Shown: piece by piece, positions 44,695-54,128 of the stretch
Position numbering within the stretch: the stretch's first letter is position 1
Layout of the letters: the number at the start of each line of letters is the position of its first letter
Source: Campylobacterales bacterium
Lineage (GTDB): Bacteria > Campylobacterota > Campylobacteria > Campylobacterales > Sulfurimonadaceae
Assembly (NCBI GenBank): GCA_016938175.1
Contig: JAFGVE010000032.1
Coordinates: forward strand, 1-64,000
DNA length: 64,000 bases
Direction of reading: 5' to 3'
Position numbers and translations under genes: made by a program
Notes under the pieces: model-generated
What the model saw: the letters and a program-made list of their open reading frames with translations, nothing else
What the model was told of the DNA's origin: nothing
Databases searched by the model: none

Positions 44695-45635
44695 TTAAGG
44701 CTCTCAAGACTTGAACGTAATGCCAACTCTTTTGGATATGGTTCTAAAAATTTCTGTTCCAAAAGATACTCTACTTTATACTTTACCGCATAAAGTTTGA
44801 GAGTAGAGAGTGGAACAATAACAGGGACAATTTTTGCAGCACAGTCATCTATCTGCTCATGAAGTAATGCCTTCTCTTCTTTTGAGAGAAATTTCTTTAA
44901 AAATCCTGCCATGTGTTCTAAAACATTACGTGTTTTTCCAATAGAGCTTTTTTTTGCAATTGCTGTTTTATAGAGTAGTTCATACTCATTTAAAAGCTCA
45001 TGAAATGGCTTTTGTTCATGGTTCCCAACAAGTTGTCCAAGTTCCCTATAGATACGCTCATCTTTTGATTGAAGCATAAACTTATGTACTCTGTGAAAAT
45101 CGACAAGTTTCCCTATACTTGCTTCTTCTTTAAACTGTTCAAATGCATCATATGCAAAAAGTTGCATAATAAAGTTCTCTCTCAGCCACGCATCACAGAG
45201 TCTCCCCTCTTCTTCCATCGGCAAAAGTGGGTAGGCTTCTTTACACATTTTTGCAAAAACTCCATCACTTTTACCAGATGCATAACCATTGTCAAGATAG
45301 GTCTTTGCACTGCCCAATCCGCAACTTGGACTCTTAGCTTTAAAGATAATTCCACCAATCTTATGAGCAAATATCGCTTCAAACTCTTCTGTTACACTCT
45401 CTTGAAGAGTATCTGTCAAATCTTCGCCAGTTTTATTAGAGATAACACGTTCACCTTCATTACTTTCCACTAAACGTATAGAAGGTCTAGGGGAGCCAAA
45501 AGCCATATCTTCAGGACAAAAAGAGATATAATCTGCATATTCGCTCAACTCATCCATAACAAAAGCATCACGTTTATGTCCTGCATCAAAGCGAACACGC
45601 TGCCCTAACAAACAACCCGATACGGCCACTAGCAT
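44691..45635 (-). CDS. DUF523/DUF1722 (YbgA-like) protein
   Basis: A 314-residue protein. Residues 1-150 are DUF523 with conserved Cys motifs (VAVSGCLLGQRVRFD, SFCPEDMAFGSPRPS, AKSPSCGLG), and about 165-310 are DUF1722/YbgA (VDFHRVHKFMLQSKD). The two-domain form is typically encoded beside photolyase in proteobacteria, as here. Function unknown; the Cys pattern suggests metal or Fe-S binding. Three bases separate it from thiE. Confidence 0.85.
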   Translation of the reverse strand: MLVAVSGCLLGQRVRFDAGHKRDAFVMDELSEYADYISFCPEDMAFGSPRPSIRLVESNEGERVISNKTGEDLTDTLQESVTEEFEAIFAHKIGGIIFKAKSPSCGLGSAKTYLDNGYASGKSDGVFAKMCKEAYPLLPMEEEGRLCDAWLRENFIMQLFAYDAFEQFKEEASIGKLVDFHRVHKFMLQSKDERIYRELGQLVGNHEQKPFHELLNEYELLYKTAIAKKSSIGKTRNVLEHMAGFLKKFLSKEEKALLHEQIDDCAAKIVPVIVPLSTLKLYAVKYKVEYLLEQKFLEPYPKELALRSSLESLK

Positions 45636-45637
45636 TA

Positions 45638-46261
45638 TTATCTCCCAAGCTTCTCTAAAAGATGCATTACATTAGATTTTATATCACCTTCATATACAGC
45701 ACTTACAACAGATATCATGTCAGGTTTTTCCAACACAAGCGTATCTACATTATCGATCGAAATTCCACCTATAACACATACAGGAATCTTTACAGCCGCT
45801 TTGGCTTTTTGAATAACACTTAAAGAGACTATACCTGAATGCGGTTTTGTTGGTGATGGGAAAAAAGAACCAAATGCGACATACGAAGCGCCTTCTGCTT
45901 CTGCTTCAAGTGCTTTACGAACACTTCCATAGCATGAAACACCTATAATGCCTTTTGTAAATATTTTTCTTGCCTCTGCAATTGGCATATCATCTTTTCC
46001 AATATGTAGACCATCCGCACCTATCTCCTCTGCTAACTGTGGTCTATCATCAATGATAAAAGGTACTTTATATTCACTGCAAAGTTTTTGTAATGCTATA
46101 CAAATCTCTTTAACCTCTGCATCACTTTTTGTTTTGTTCCTGTACTGTAAAATATCTATACCGGCTTCAAGAGAAGTCTTCACCTGTTCTATGACACTCT
46201 CATCTGGTGTTAATACTTCATCTGTTATGGCATACAGTAAAGGGGTCTCTTTTAACAACAT
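45638..46261 (-). CDS. thiE: Thiamine-phosphate synthase
   Basis: A 207-residue TIM barrel. Markers are DILQYRNKTKS, the diphosphate-binding IIDDRPQLAEEIGADGLHIGKDDMP, ISCYGS-type turn, FGSFFPSPTKP, and VCVIGGISIDNV. It joins HMP-diphosphate to thiazole phosphate to give thiamine monophosphate. It overlaps thiD by ten bases. No TPP riboswitch is seen upstream of the thiD-thiE pair. Confidence 0.93.
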   Translation of the reverse strand: MLLKETPLLYAITDEVLTPDESVIEQVKTSLEAGIDILQYRNKTKSDAEVKEICIALQKLCSEYKVPFIIDDRPQLAEEIGADGLHIGKDDMPIAEARKIFTKGIIGVSCYGSVRKALEAEAEGASYVAFGSFFPSPTKPHSGIVSLSVIQKAKAAVKIPVCVIGGISIDNVDTLVLEKPDMISVVSAVYEGDIKSNVMHLLEKLGR

Positions 46262-47031
46262 AAACCGCCCTCCTTATGACTTACAGGTCCAGCACCATTG
46301 CCAAGGTTGGGTGCATTTTTTATTGCATTGTATATAAAACTTTTGGCAATTTTGATTGCCTCATGCAGAGAATTTCCAAGAGCAAGATTAGCGGCGATAG
46401 CGCTTGAGTACGAACAACCTGTTCCGTGTAGGTTTGTACTCTCTAACATCTGTGACTCAAAACGAGTAATCTCACCATTTTCAAAGAGTTCATCATAACT
46501 CTTTTTAGTCCCATTTTCCACTACAATCTTATGTTTTACTAAAACAGCACAGGGTGTATTAAAGACTGCCTCTTTAAATTTGGCTTCATTTTCTCGAGAA
46601 CCAAAAAGCTGTTGTGATTCATACATATTTGGGGTAATAACAGTTGCGTATTTAAAAAGTTTTTTCATTGCTTCAACTGCATCATCTTGTAAAAGAGGCG
46701 AGCCAACTTTAGATATAAAAACAGGATCAAATACTATAGGAATCTGAAGTCCTTGAAGTATATTTCCTACTGCCTCTATAATCTCTTTTGAATAAAGCAT
46801 CCCTACTTTAACTGCCGCAACATCAAAGTCTTCAAAAACAGCCTCTATCTGCTCTTTAATAAAGCTAACAGGTATCTCCTGAATACTACGCACTCCAGTT
46901 GTATTTTGAGCAGTTAATACCGTGATAGCTGAAGCTCCAAAAACTCCAAAAGCCTCAAAAGTTTTTAAGTCAGCTTGAATTCCAGCACCACCGCTAGAAT
47001 CTGAACCTGCTATAGTTAAAACAACCTGCAT
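46252..47031 (-). CDS. thiD: Hydroxymethylpyrimidine (phosphate) kinase
   Basis: A ribokinase-fold kinase, 259 residues from the ATG at 47031, preceded by AGGAG; a longer start at 47088 adds a non-homologous basic tail. It has VLTIAGSDSSGGAGIQADLKTFEAFG, VKVGMLYS, VFDPVFISKVGSPLL and the anion-hole TNLHGTGCSYSSAIAANLA with its catalytic Asp-like position in the GTGC loop. It phosphorylates HMP and HMP-phosphate in thiamine synthesis and salvage. Confidence 0.93.
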   Translation of the reverse strand: MQVVLTIAGSDSSGGAGIQADLKTFEAFGVFGASAITVLTAQNTTGVRSIQEIPVSFIKEQIEAVFEDFDVAAVKVGMLYSKEIIEAVGNILQGLQIPIVFDPVFISKVGSPLLQDDAVEAMKKLFKYATVITPNMYESQQLFGSRENEAKFKEAVFNTPCAVLVKHKIVVENGTKKSYDELFENGEITRFESQMLESTNLHGTGCSYSSAIAANLALGNSLHEAIKIAKSFIYNAIKNAPNLGNGAGPVSHKEGGLCC

Positions 47032-47200
47032 TCCATTTCTCCTGAATTTATTGATGTAAGAGTATAGTAAATCTTCATCTCTTTTCATAGTCGTTATTTG
47101 TCTTTTTATATTTTTTTTTCGCAGTTAATCTTCCATTTTAAACATATAGTTAACTCTTTTAGCTAAAATAACAAGCTAACTACAACGAGGATTGCCCTAA

Positions 47201-47959
47201 ATGATAATTTACAAAACTCTACTTGCACTCTCTTTTGGAATTGCACTTTTTATGAGTGGCTGTTCAAAAGATATAGAAGAGTACAACAAGCCTGCTGCCT
47301 ACTGGTACGCGAAAATAGTAGAGTCTGTTTCAGAAGGAAATCTAGATAAGGCCGACAACTACTACTCTTCGCTTCAAGGTGAGCATATCAGTTCTCCTTT
47401 ACTTCCAGAAGCAACTATGATACTTGCAATTGCACATATGCACTTTGAAGAATACCTGCTCACAGAACACTTCTTAAATGAGTATGTAAAACGTTACGCT
47501 AACGAAAATGAAAAAGAGTTTGCAGAGTTTTTAAAAATTAAAGCAAAATATATGGCACTACCAAACCCTAGACGCGACCAAGTACTCATTAATGAAGCCA
47601 TTAGCGAAGGTGCAAAATTTAAACAAAACTATCCTAATTCAATGTACTACTCTCTTGTAGATACAATGAGTACAAACCTTTATATGGCAGAAGCAGCACT
47701 CAACGAGACTATAGCCTCTCTTTACGACAGAGTGGATAAACCAAAGAGTGCGGCATACTATCGTGCTATAAAGCCTCAACCATGGATAGAGTGGTATGAA
47801 GTAGACCGTGCAAACACTCCATGGTATAAGGAGTGGTTTGAAGGTGATGGGACTGCAAGCTGGTACGGTTTCTTAATTCCAGATACACAGAGTGTTGTCT
47901 CTCGTAATTCGGTTGTGGATAATGAGACCAATCAAACAAATTTACAAAATGAAAACTAA
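47201..47959 (+). CDS. bamD: Outer membrane assembly lipoprotein BamD
   Basis: A 252-residue lipoprotein with signal and lipobox FMSGC (Cys21), followed by TPR-like helical repeats (KPAAYWYAKIVESVSEGNLDKADNYYSSLQGE, LLPEATMILAIAHMHFEEYLLTEHFLNEYVKRY). It is part of the Bam complex that inserts beta-barrel proteins in the outer membrane. It is followed 20 bases later by lon, an arrangement common in this phylum. Confidence 0.88.
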   Translation: MIIYKTLLALSFGIALFMSGCSKDIEEYNKPAAYWYAKIVESVSEGNLDKADNYYSSLQGEHISSPLLPEATMILAIAHMHFEEYLLTEHFLNEYVKRYANENEKEFAEFLKIKAKYMALPNPRRDQVLINEAISEGAKFKQNYPNSMYYSLVDTMSTNLYMAEAALNETIASLYDRVDKPKSAAYYRAIKPQPWIEWYEVDRANTPWYKEWFEGDGTASWYGFLIPDTQSVVSRNSVVDNETNQTNLQNEN

Positions 47960-47979
47960 TTAAAGGAAAATAATCAACT

Positions 47980-50397
47980 ATGAAACTAAGCAACTATGGC
48001 GAATTTCCTGCAGACATTCCGGTAATTGGAGAGGATGAACTCTTCTTATACCCTTTTATGATATCTCCTCTTTTTTTAAGTGATGAGAGTAATATACAAG
48101 CTGCTACTAAAGCGATTGAAGAGAACTCTTTAGTTATCGTATGCCCTACAAAAGCTTCACATGAGGGTAAACGTGACTTCGAGTCACTTTATGATGCAGG
48201 AGTGGTAGGCTCAATTATGCGTAAAGTAGCACTTCCAGATGGAAGAGTGAAGGTACTTTTTCAAGGCCTTGCACGTGCAAAATCTCTTTACGAAGTCTCA
48301 ACATCTCCACTTATAGCACGTGTTGATGTAATAGAATCAACTGAAGTAAACACTCTAAAAATAGATGCCATTATGGAAGTTCTCAGAGAAAAAGTAAGAA
48401 CACTCTCAAGTGTGAGTAACTACTTTCCACCAGACTTACTTAAAACGATAGAAGAAAATCATGATGCTAACCGCATTATTGATTTAATCTGTTCGACTGT
48501 AAAACTCAAAAAAGAACAAGCATACAAACTCTTCATTGAGACAGATACAGAGAAACGCTTTTTAGACCTCATTGACTTTTTAATAGATGAGATAGAAGCT
48601 AATAAATTACAAAAAGAGATTCGCTCAAAAGTACATACTCATATAGAGAAAGTGAACAAAGAGTACTTCTTAAAAGAGCAGCTAAAACAGATTCAAAAAG
48701 AGCTTGGTACTGATACGTCAAGAGATGAAGAGTTAGAAGAGTATAGAAAAAAACTAGAAGCTAAAAAAGACAAAATGGGTGAAGATGCGTATAAAGAGAT
48801 TAAAAAGCAACTAGAACGCTACTCACGTATGCATCCAGACTCTTCAGATTCGTCTATGACACAAACGTATCTTGACTGGGTTTTAGATATTCCTTATGGA
48901 GAATTTTCTAAAAAATCACTCCATATTCAAAGTGTTGAAGAGCAGTTAAATGCTGACCACTTCTCTTTGGAAAAACCAAAAAAACGTATTGTTGAATACT
49001 TTGCAGTAAAAGAACTACTTGAGTTACGTGGTATAAACCAAAAAAAGAGTGCAGGTGCAATTTTATGTTTTTCAGGACCTCCAGGTGTTGGCAAAACTTC
49101 ACTTGCAAACTCTATTGCTACAGCACTCAAGCGTCCACTCATTCGTATAGCACTTGGTGGTCTTGAAGATGTAAATGAGTTAAGAGGTCATAGACGTACT
49201 TATGTTGGTGCTATGCCTGGTCGTATAACACAAGGGCTTATAGATGCAAAAAAAATGAATCCCGTAATTGTTTTAGATGAGATTGACAAAATCTCTCGTT
49301 CACAAAGAGGTGATCCAACGGCTGCTATGCTTGAAATTTTAGATCCAGAACAAAATAGTGAATTTAGAGACTACTACCTTAACTTCAATCTTGATTTAAG
49401 TAACGTAATCTTTATTGCCACAGCAAATGATGTTGGACGTATCCCAGCACCACTCAGAGATAGAATGGAGTTTATAACACTCAGTTCATATACACCTCAA
49501 GAGAAGTATGAGATAGCAAAACGCTACCTTATACCTCAAGAGCTCAAAAAGCACGGGCTTAAAAAGAGCGAATTAAGTATCTCGAAACCTGCACTCAAAG
49601 AACTAATTCACAGCTACACAAGAGAAGCTGGAGTGCGTAACTTACGTCGTAGAATTGCTGAGATGAGTAGAAAAGCAGCGAAAGATATTCTTCTCAATAA
49701 AGGAGAAGAAAAAATCACTATAACACTTAAAAACCTCAAAGAGTTCTTCGATAAGAGTGTCTTTGAAATAGAAAAAACAGACAAAATTCCTGTTATTGGT
49801 GTTGTAAATGGTTTAGCCTGGACAGCTGTCGGAGGTGATCTTTTAAAACTAGAGAGTATTCGTATTAAAGGGAAAGGCTCATTTCAACTCACAGGAAGTC
49901 TTGGTGATGTTATGAAAGAGTCTGCACGTATTGCTATGAGCGTCGTTAAAACTCTTATTGACACAAATAAGCTACCGATAAACTCTGAAGACATACCTAT
50001 CTCATTTAAAGAGAAAGAAGAGGGAATTAAACTAGATGCAAGTGAAGTGTATAAACGCTATGACCTTCACATTCACGTACCTGATGGAGCAACACCAAAA
50101 GATGGGCCAAGTGCAGGTATCGCAATGGTTACTGTCATATCTTCAATTTTAAGCTCTAAAAAAATTCGCTCTGATGTTGCAATGACTGGAGAGGTTTCAC
50201 TGAGTGGAGACGTTCTACCAATTGGCGGCTTAAAAGAGAAGCTCATTGCTGCGCATAAAGCAGGAATGATAAAAGTACTTATACCTGCAAAAAATTATGA
50301 TAGAGACTTAGAAGATATTCCTCAAGAAGTTCGTGATGCTATGGAAATTGTTGGAGTAAAAAGAGTAGAAGAAGTTCTCAAACATGCACTTATATAA
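47980..50397 (+). CDS. lon: ATP-dependent Lon protease
   Basis: An 805-residue Lon (LonA). The N-terminal LON substrate domain (about 10-200) opens with FPADIPVIGEDELFLYPFM; the AAA+ domain has Walker A GPPGVGKTS near 366 and Walker B VIVLDEIDK near 431; the protease domain holds the Ser-Lys dyad, Ser711 in KDGPSAGIAM and Lys754 in GGLKEKLIAAHKAG, with the family spacing of 43 residues. It degrades misfolded and regulatory proteins in the cytoplasm. Confidence 0.95.
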   Translation: MKLSNYGEFPADIPVIGEDELFLYPFMISPLFLSDESNIQAATKAIEENSLVIVCPTKASHEGKRDFESLYDAGVVGSIMRKVALPDGRVKVLFQGLARAKSLYEVSTSPLIARVDVIESTEVNTLKIDAIMEVLREKVRTLSSVSNYFPPDLLKTIEENHDANRIIDLICSTVKLKKEQAYKLFIETDTEKRFLDLIDFLIDEIEANKLQKEIRSKVHTHIEKVNKEYFLKEQLKQIQKELGTDTSRDEELEEYRKKLEAKKDKMGEDAYKEIKKQLERYSRMHPDSSDSSMTQTYLDWVLDIPYGEFSKKSLHIQSVEEQLNADHFSLEKPKKRIVEYFAVKELLELRGINQKKSAGAILCFSGPPGVGKTSLANSIATALKRPLIRIALGGLEDVNELRGHRRTYVGAMPGRITQGLIDAKKMNPVIVLDEIDKISRSQRGDPTAAMLEILDPEQNSEFRDYYLNFNLDLSNVIFIATANDVGRIPAPLRDRMEFITLSSYTPQEKYEIAKRYLIPQELKKHGLKKSELSISKPALKELIHSYTREAGVRNLRRRIAEMSRKAAKDILLNKGEEKITITLKNLKEFFDKSVFEIEKTDKIPVIGVVNGLAWTAVGGDLLKLESIRIKGKGSFQLTGSLGDVMKESARIAMSVVKTLIDTNKLPINSEDIPISFKEKEEGIKLDASEVYKRYDLHIHVPDGATPKDGPSAGIAMVTVISSILSSKKIRSDVAMTGEVSLSGDVLPIGGLKEKLIAAHKAGMIKVLIPAKNYDRDLEDIPQEVRDAMEIVGVKRVEEVLKHALI

Positions 50398-50408
50398 AGT
50401 GCATGAAA

Positions 50409-50786
50409 TCAAACGATAACGGTAGCAATTTTTGCTAGAAGATCCTCATTACGAATAGGTTTCATTAAAAAACCATTTGCTCCACACTCAAGAGCTTCGA
50501 CTTTTTTAGTCTCATCTGTCGTTAAAACGATTATAGGTAACTGACGTAGATTGTCATCGGCTCTGACAACTTTTAACATATCAATTCCACCCATAATAGG
50601 CATAATAATATCTAAAAGTATTAAATCTATATCATTACGTGCTTTAAGTTCTCCAATGGCATCAGAACCATTTTTAGCTTCAACAACTTCTTTAACCTTG
50701 CCACTTTTCATCAGCATCGATTTAAGTAGCTTTAAATTTATCATATCATCATCAACTGCTAATACTACTAAGTCTGTTCTTGCCAT
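50409..50786 (-). CDS. Single-domain response regulator (CheY-like)
   Basis: A 125-residue stand-alone receiver: acidic pair in VVLAVDDDMINLKLL, phosphoacceptor Asp in LILLDIIMPIMGG near 56, Thr in IVLTTDETKK, and Lys in FLMKPIR. There is no output domain. It lies 12 bases downstream of the hybrid kinase gene on the same strand and is the probable last receiver, or a phosphate sink, of that phosphorelay. Confidence 0.92.
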   Translation of the reverse strand: MARTDLVVLAVDDDMINLKLLKSMLMKSGKVKEVVEAKNGSDAIGELKARNDIDLILLDIIMPIMGGIDMLKVVRADDNLRQLPIIVLTTDETKKVEALECGANGFLMKPIRNEDLLAKIATVIV

Positions 50787-50798
50787 TTTCTAGTTTCC

Positions 50799-53700
50799 TT
50801 ATATGAATTTTTGAATAACCAATCTTAAAAGATCTTTGTTTATTATATTTTTAATACTCTCTTGCACAAACTCTTTGTCTATCTCATCCTCTTGTGATGA
50901 AGTCTCTACAATTGAAATCAGTGCACTTGCCAGGTCAGTTTTATCACTTCGCTCTTTTACTAATCTAGAGAGTTCTGCAAGGCTAACACCTCTACAACCT
51001 CTGTCAAAAAGAACGACTTTATATGAACCACTTTCAAGCATACTATAAAGTTCATTCGTAGTATCTGCAACATGGAAAGAGTAACCTAATGATACAAGAA
51101 GTTTCATGAAAAGTTTTGCTTCAAATGGACTCTTTTTAGCCAATAAAATATCTGCGTCATACTGCACTTGCTCTTCTTCAGTAGTAGCAGCTTCTTCTTC
51201 ATAAACTTCTTCGAGGGTCTCTTCTACAACCATATCATCAAAGTCTTCTACAAACTCATCTTCACTACTCTGAATATCAGTAACAGTAAATTCTTCTGCT
51301 AATTCTGGCTCTAAGTACTCATCCTGAGTAGTTTCTTCTACAACTTCTTGAGCTTCAACAAGTGGCGTTCTCTTTGATGTATCATTACTGTCTACAATAA
51401 AATCAGCCAAAAAGTGATTCAATAAAGATACAATTTCAGCACGTATTAGAGGTTTCGTCGTGTACTCATCAAGTCCTGCAGCTAAAAATCTTTCTCTATC
51501 ACCCTTTAGTGCATTTGCTGTAAGTGCTAAAATAGGAACATGAGGCTGATTAAATTCTTCTTCATATTCAAGTATCTCTTTTGTCGCTTCCATACCATCT
51601 AAGAAAGGCATTTGAATATCCATAAAGATTAAATCAAAATTGCCATCTTTACGTTTTTGGAAAGCTTCAAGTCCATTTGAAGCAATACTAATAGTTAGCC
51701 CTAAGTCCTCTAAAGTACGTTTAATGAGTTTTTGATTAATAATATTATCTTCAGCTACAAGTACATTTGCATTAAACTTAGATGTTTCTGCATTGAATTT
51801 TTTACGATTTATTTTCTTCGCTTTTTTAGCACTAAAATTTTCATTATGATAATTTTCTAGAGCCTGTCTCAGTTTTGAGTTATTAAGAGGTTCATAAATC
51901 GTTTTAAATGTGTCAAGTTCTAAGGAATCTATTTTCTTCATAAAATATGATTTTGTCAAAAGAATCATCTCTTGAGGCAGATTACTATATGCTTTTAAAG
52001 ACTCTTCATCTGCATAGTCATAATCTACGATAACTAAATCATAGCTTACCTGTCTCTGTAACGTTTCAAGCTCTTCCATATCTTTAAACGAAGTATAGCT
52101 TACACCATAAAAATCTAAATACTCACGTAAATATGTCTCTTGTCGTTTTGTCTTATGTGCAGACTGCATGACAAGAGCATTTATGCTCGAATAAGTTCCT
52201 GCTACACTCTCATTGAGTGTTTCTACTTCTTCAAAGTCAAGTGTAAAGAAGAATGTTGTTCCTTCACCTGGCTCTGAGTTAAGATCCAACTGTCCACCCA
52301 TAAGTTCTATAAAACGTGCAGAAATTGTAAGTCCCAGACCTGTACCACCATACTTACGAGTAATTGAAGTATCGGCTTGTGAGAAAGCATCAAAAATTCT
52401 TGCTTTTTGCTCACTTGTTACACCAATACCACTATCTTGTACTTCGAAGCGTACGCGTGTTACACCCTCTTCTTCAGAGTCAAGCTTTCTAATGTCAACA
52501 TTAATAGCACCTGAACTACTTGTAAATTTAACAGCATTTGAAAGAAGATTAATAATAACTTCTTTAATTTTCGTAGGGTCACCTTTAATTGGGAACTCTA
52601 ATGCTGGATCAATATAACATCCAAGGTCAATATGTTTTTCACTAGCACGTACTGCATATACATCAACTGCACTTTCAAACTCTTCAACTGGATTAAAGAC
52701 GATATCTTCAATCTCAAGTTTATTACTCTCAATTTTAGAAAGGTCAAGAATATTATTAATAATCTCAAGTAGATTTTCAGAAGATTTTTCAATAATCTCA
52801 ACAAACTCATTTTGCTCATCTTCAAGACCTGTATCTTTAAGAAGCTCTGTAAATCCAACAATACCATTAAGAGGTGTACGAATCTCATGTGACATATTTG
52901 CCAAGAACATAGATTTAGCCTCACTCGCCTCTTGTGCAGCCTCTTTATCCTGACGTGTCTGTTCAATAATTCTTTCAAGTAAATCATAAGCTTGTGCTGT
53001 ACCAACTGCTGTATGTAAGTTGATATCAACGCTTTCTTCACCTTCATTTGTATCTTCTGCAACCCTTTTTAAAACTTCTTCGAGGTTTTTAATATTTTGT
53101 GCAATCTCATTTGAAAGTAAGAAACCAAGAATAGCAAGAATAATAGAAACTAACCATACAGTCAGCGTAATTGTAAGAACTTGTAGAGCTTCTGCTTTTA
53201 CCTTCACGGCTCTATCATCCATTGCTGTTAATATTAAATCTTCAGCTTCTGAAAGCATATTTGTTTTTTCAGAAATCATAGTAAACCAAATACCAGAGCT
53301 TGTCTCATATTCACCACTAGATGCCGCTGTTAAGATTCCCGTTCTCTCAGTGTTAATATCTCCAAAAAGCTCAGCTGCATCTTCATTTTTAAAGATTTCA
53401 TCAAGTTTTACTTTAAGCTCCTGATCTTTTAGAGCATCGTAACCTATTGCATCCGCTTTTGCTATTAAAGAAATCCAAGTATTAATCTCTTCTGCTTCAA
53501 GCTCAGTCGAACGTGCTATTGCAAATGAAATATAGTCTCTCTCAGCTGCTGTAAACTCATTTGCACGAACCATTGTGATATATATAGAAGCATAAGCATT
53601 AATCTCTGGATCAACCTGATTTAAGGTAATCTCTTCAAGATTTTTAATTCCTGCGGCTTGTGTTTTTCCATAAACATCTTTATATACAGTCTCAAAGTTT

Positions 53701-54125
53701 GTATTGTGTTCATCAACAAGCTTTCTTGTTTTTTTAATTTCTGCCACAAGTGCCGTAAGTGTATTGAGTGCGTTACATGTCTTACAGTTAGCAACCCCAT
53801 TTTTATGATTGTGAAGAACATCCTTACTTTCAACATGTGCAATGTAAGCTTTCTCTTTCTCATCAACAACTGTTCTCTGTTTTACCAATGAACGTAAAGT
53901 ATTTGGCGAAGAGTTACCCAAGTACATAACGGTCATACCACGCTCACGAGATATATTATTTACAAGGTCATTTAACTGTCTATTTTCAGAAAGTCTATCT
54001 TGTAAAATTTGTGCCGCTTTGTAATTCTCGTATGAGTCATAAAGAAAGTAACTCGTAATAGAGAAAAGGATAACGATTGGGAAAAGACTGATTAGCCTAA
54101 GTCTGTTTTTTAAACCTAATTGCAT
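50799..54125 (-). CDS. Hybrid sensor histidine kinase with NIT sensor domain
   Basis: An 1108-residue hybrid kinase. TM1 (about 12-30) and TM2 (about 320-342) flank a NIT-type helical sensor domain (NNISRERGMTVMYLG; later AERDYISFAIA), which in other proteins senses nitrate or nitrite. It carries HNH at 105-107 and a C114-x2-C117 pair that is unusual. A linker follows, then the phosphoacceptor SHEIRTPLNGIVGF near 412, the HATPase domain (NLLSNAVKFT, DSGIGV, GGTGLGLTIS), a degenerate receiver, an intact receiver (LIFMDIQMPFLDG, Asp near 835), a very acidic linker and a last degenerate receiver. Confidence 0.9.
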   Translation of the reverse strand: MQLGLKNRLRLISLFPIVILFSITSYFLYDSYENYKAAQILQDRLSENRQLNDLVNNISRERGMTVMYLGNSSPNTLRSLVKQRTVVDEKEKAYIAHVESKDVLHNHKNGVANCKTCNALNTLTALVAEIKKTRKLVDEHNTNFETVYKDVYGKTQAAGIKNLEEITLNQVDPEINAYASIYITMVRANEFTAAERDYISFAIARSTELEAEEINTWISLIAKADAIGYDALKDQELKVKLDEIFKNEDAAELFGDINTERTGILTAASSGEYETSSGIWFTMISEKTNMLSEAEDLILTAMDDRAVKVKAEALQVLTITLTVWLVSIILAILGFLLSNEIAQNIKNLEEVLKRVAEDTNEGEESVDINLHTAVGTAQAYDLLERIIEQTRQDKEAAQEASEAKSMFLANMSHEIRTPLNGIVGFTELLKDTGLEDEQNEFVEIIEKSSENLLEIINNILDLSKIESNKLEIEDIVFNPVEEFESAVDVYAVRASEKHIDLGCYIDPALEFPIKGDPTKIKEVIINLLSNAVKFTSSSGAINVDIRKLDSEEEGVTRVRFEVQDSGIGVTSEQKARIFDAFSQADTSITRKYGGTGLGLTISARFIELMGGQLDLNSEPGEGTTFFFTLDFEEVETLNESVAGTYSSINALVMQSAHKTKRQETYLREYLDFYGVSYTSFKDMEELETLQRQVSYDLVIVDYDYADEESLKAYSNLPQEMILLTKSYFMKKIDSLELDTFKTIYEPLNNSKLRQALENYHNENFSAKKAKKINRKKFNAETSKFNANVLVAEDNIINQKLIKRTLEDLGLTISIASNGLEAFQKRKDGNFDLIFMDIQMPFLDGMEATKEILEYEEEFNQPHVPILALTANALKGDRERFLAAGLDEYTTKPLIRAEIVSLLNHFLADFIVDSNDTSKRTPLVEAQEVVEETTQDEYLEPELAEEFTVTDIQSSEDEFVEDFDDMVVEETLEEVYEEEAATTEEEQVQYDADILLAKKSPFEAKLFMKLLVSLGYSFHVADTTNELYSMLESGSYKVVLFDRGCRGVSLAELSRLVKERSDKTDLASALISIVETSSQEDEIDKEFVQESIKNIINKDLLRLVIQKFI

Positions 54126-54128
54126 AAT

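Noticed and set aside
47123..47154. Two AGTTAA words before bamD as a possible LytTR site
   Set aside because: Centre spacing is 26 bases rather than about 21, and only six bases repeat.
47032..47200. TPP riboswitch upstream of thiD-thiE
   Set aside because: No CUGAGA core or thi-box helices are visible in the spacer.
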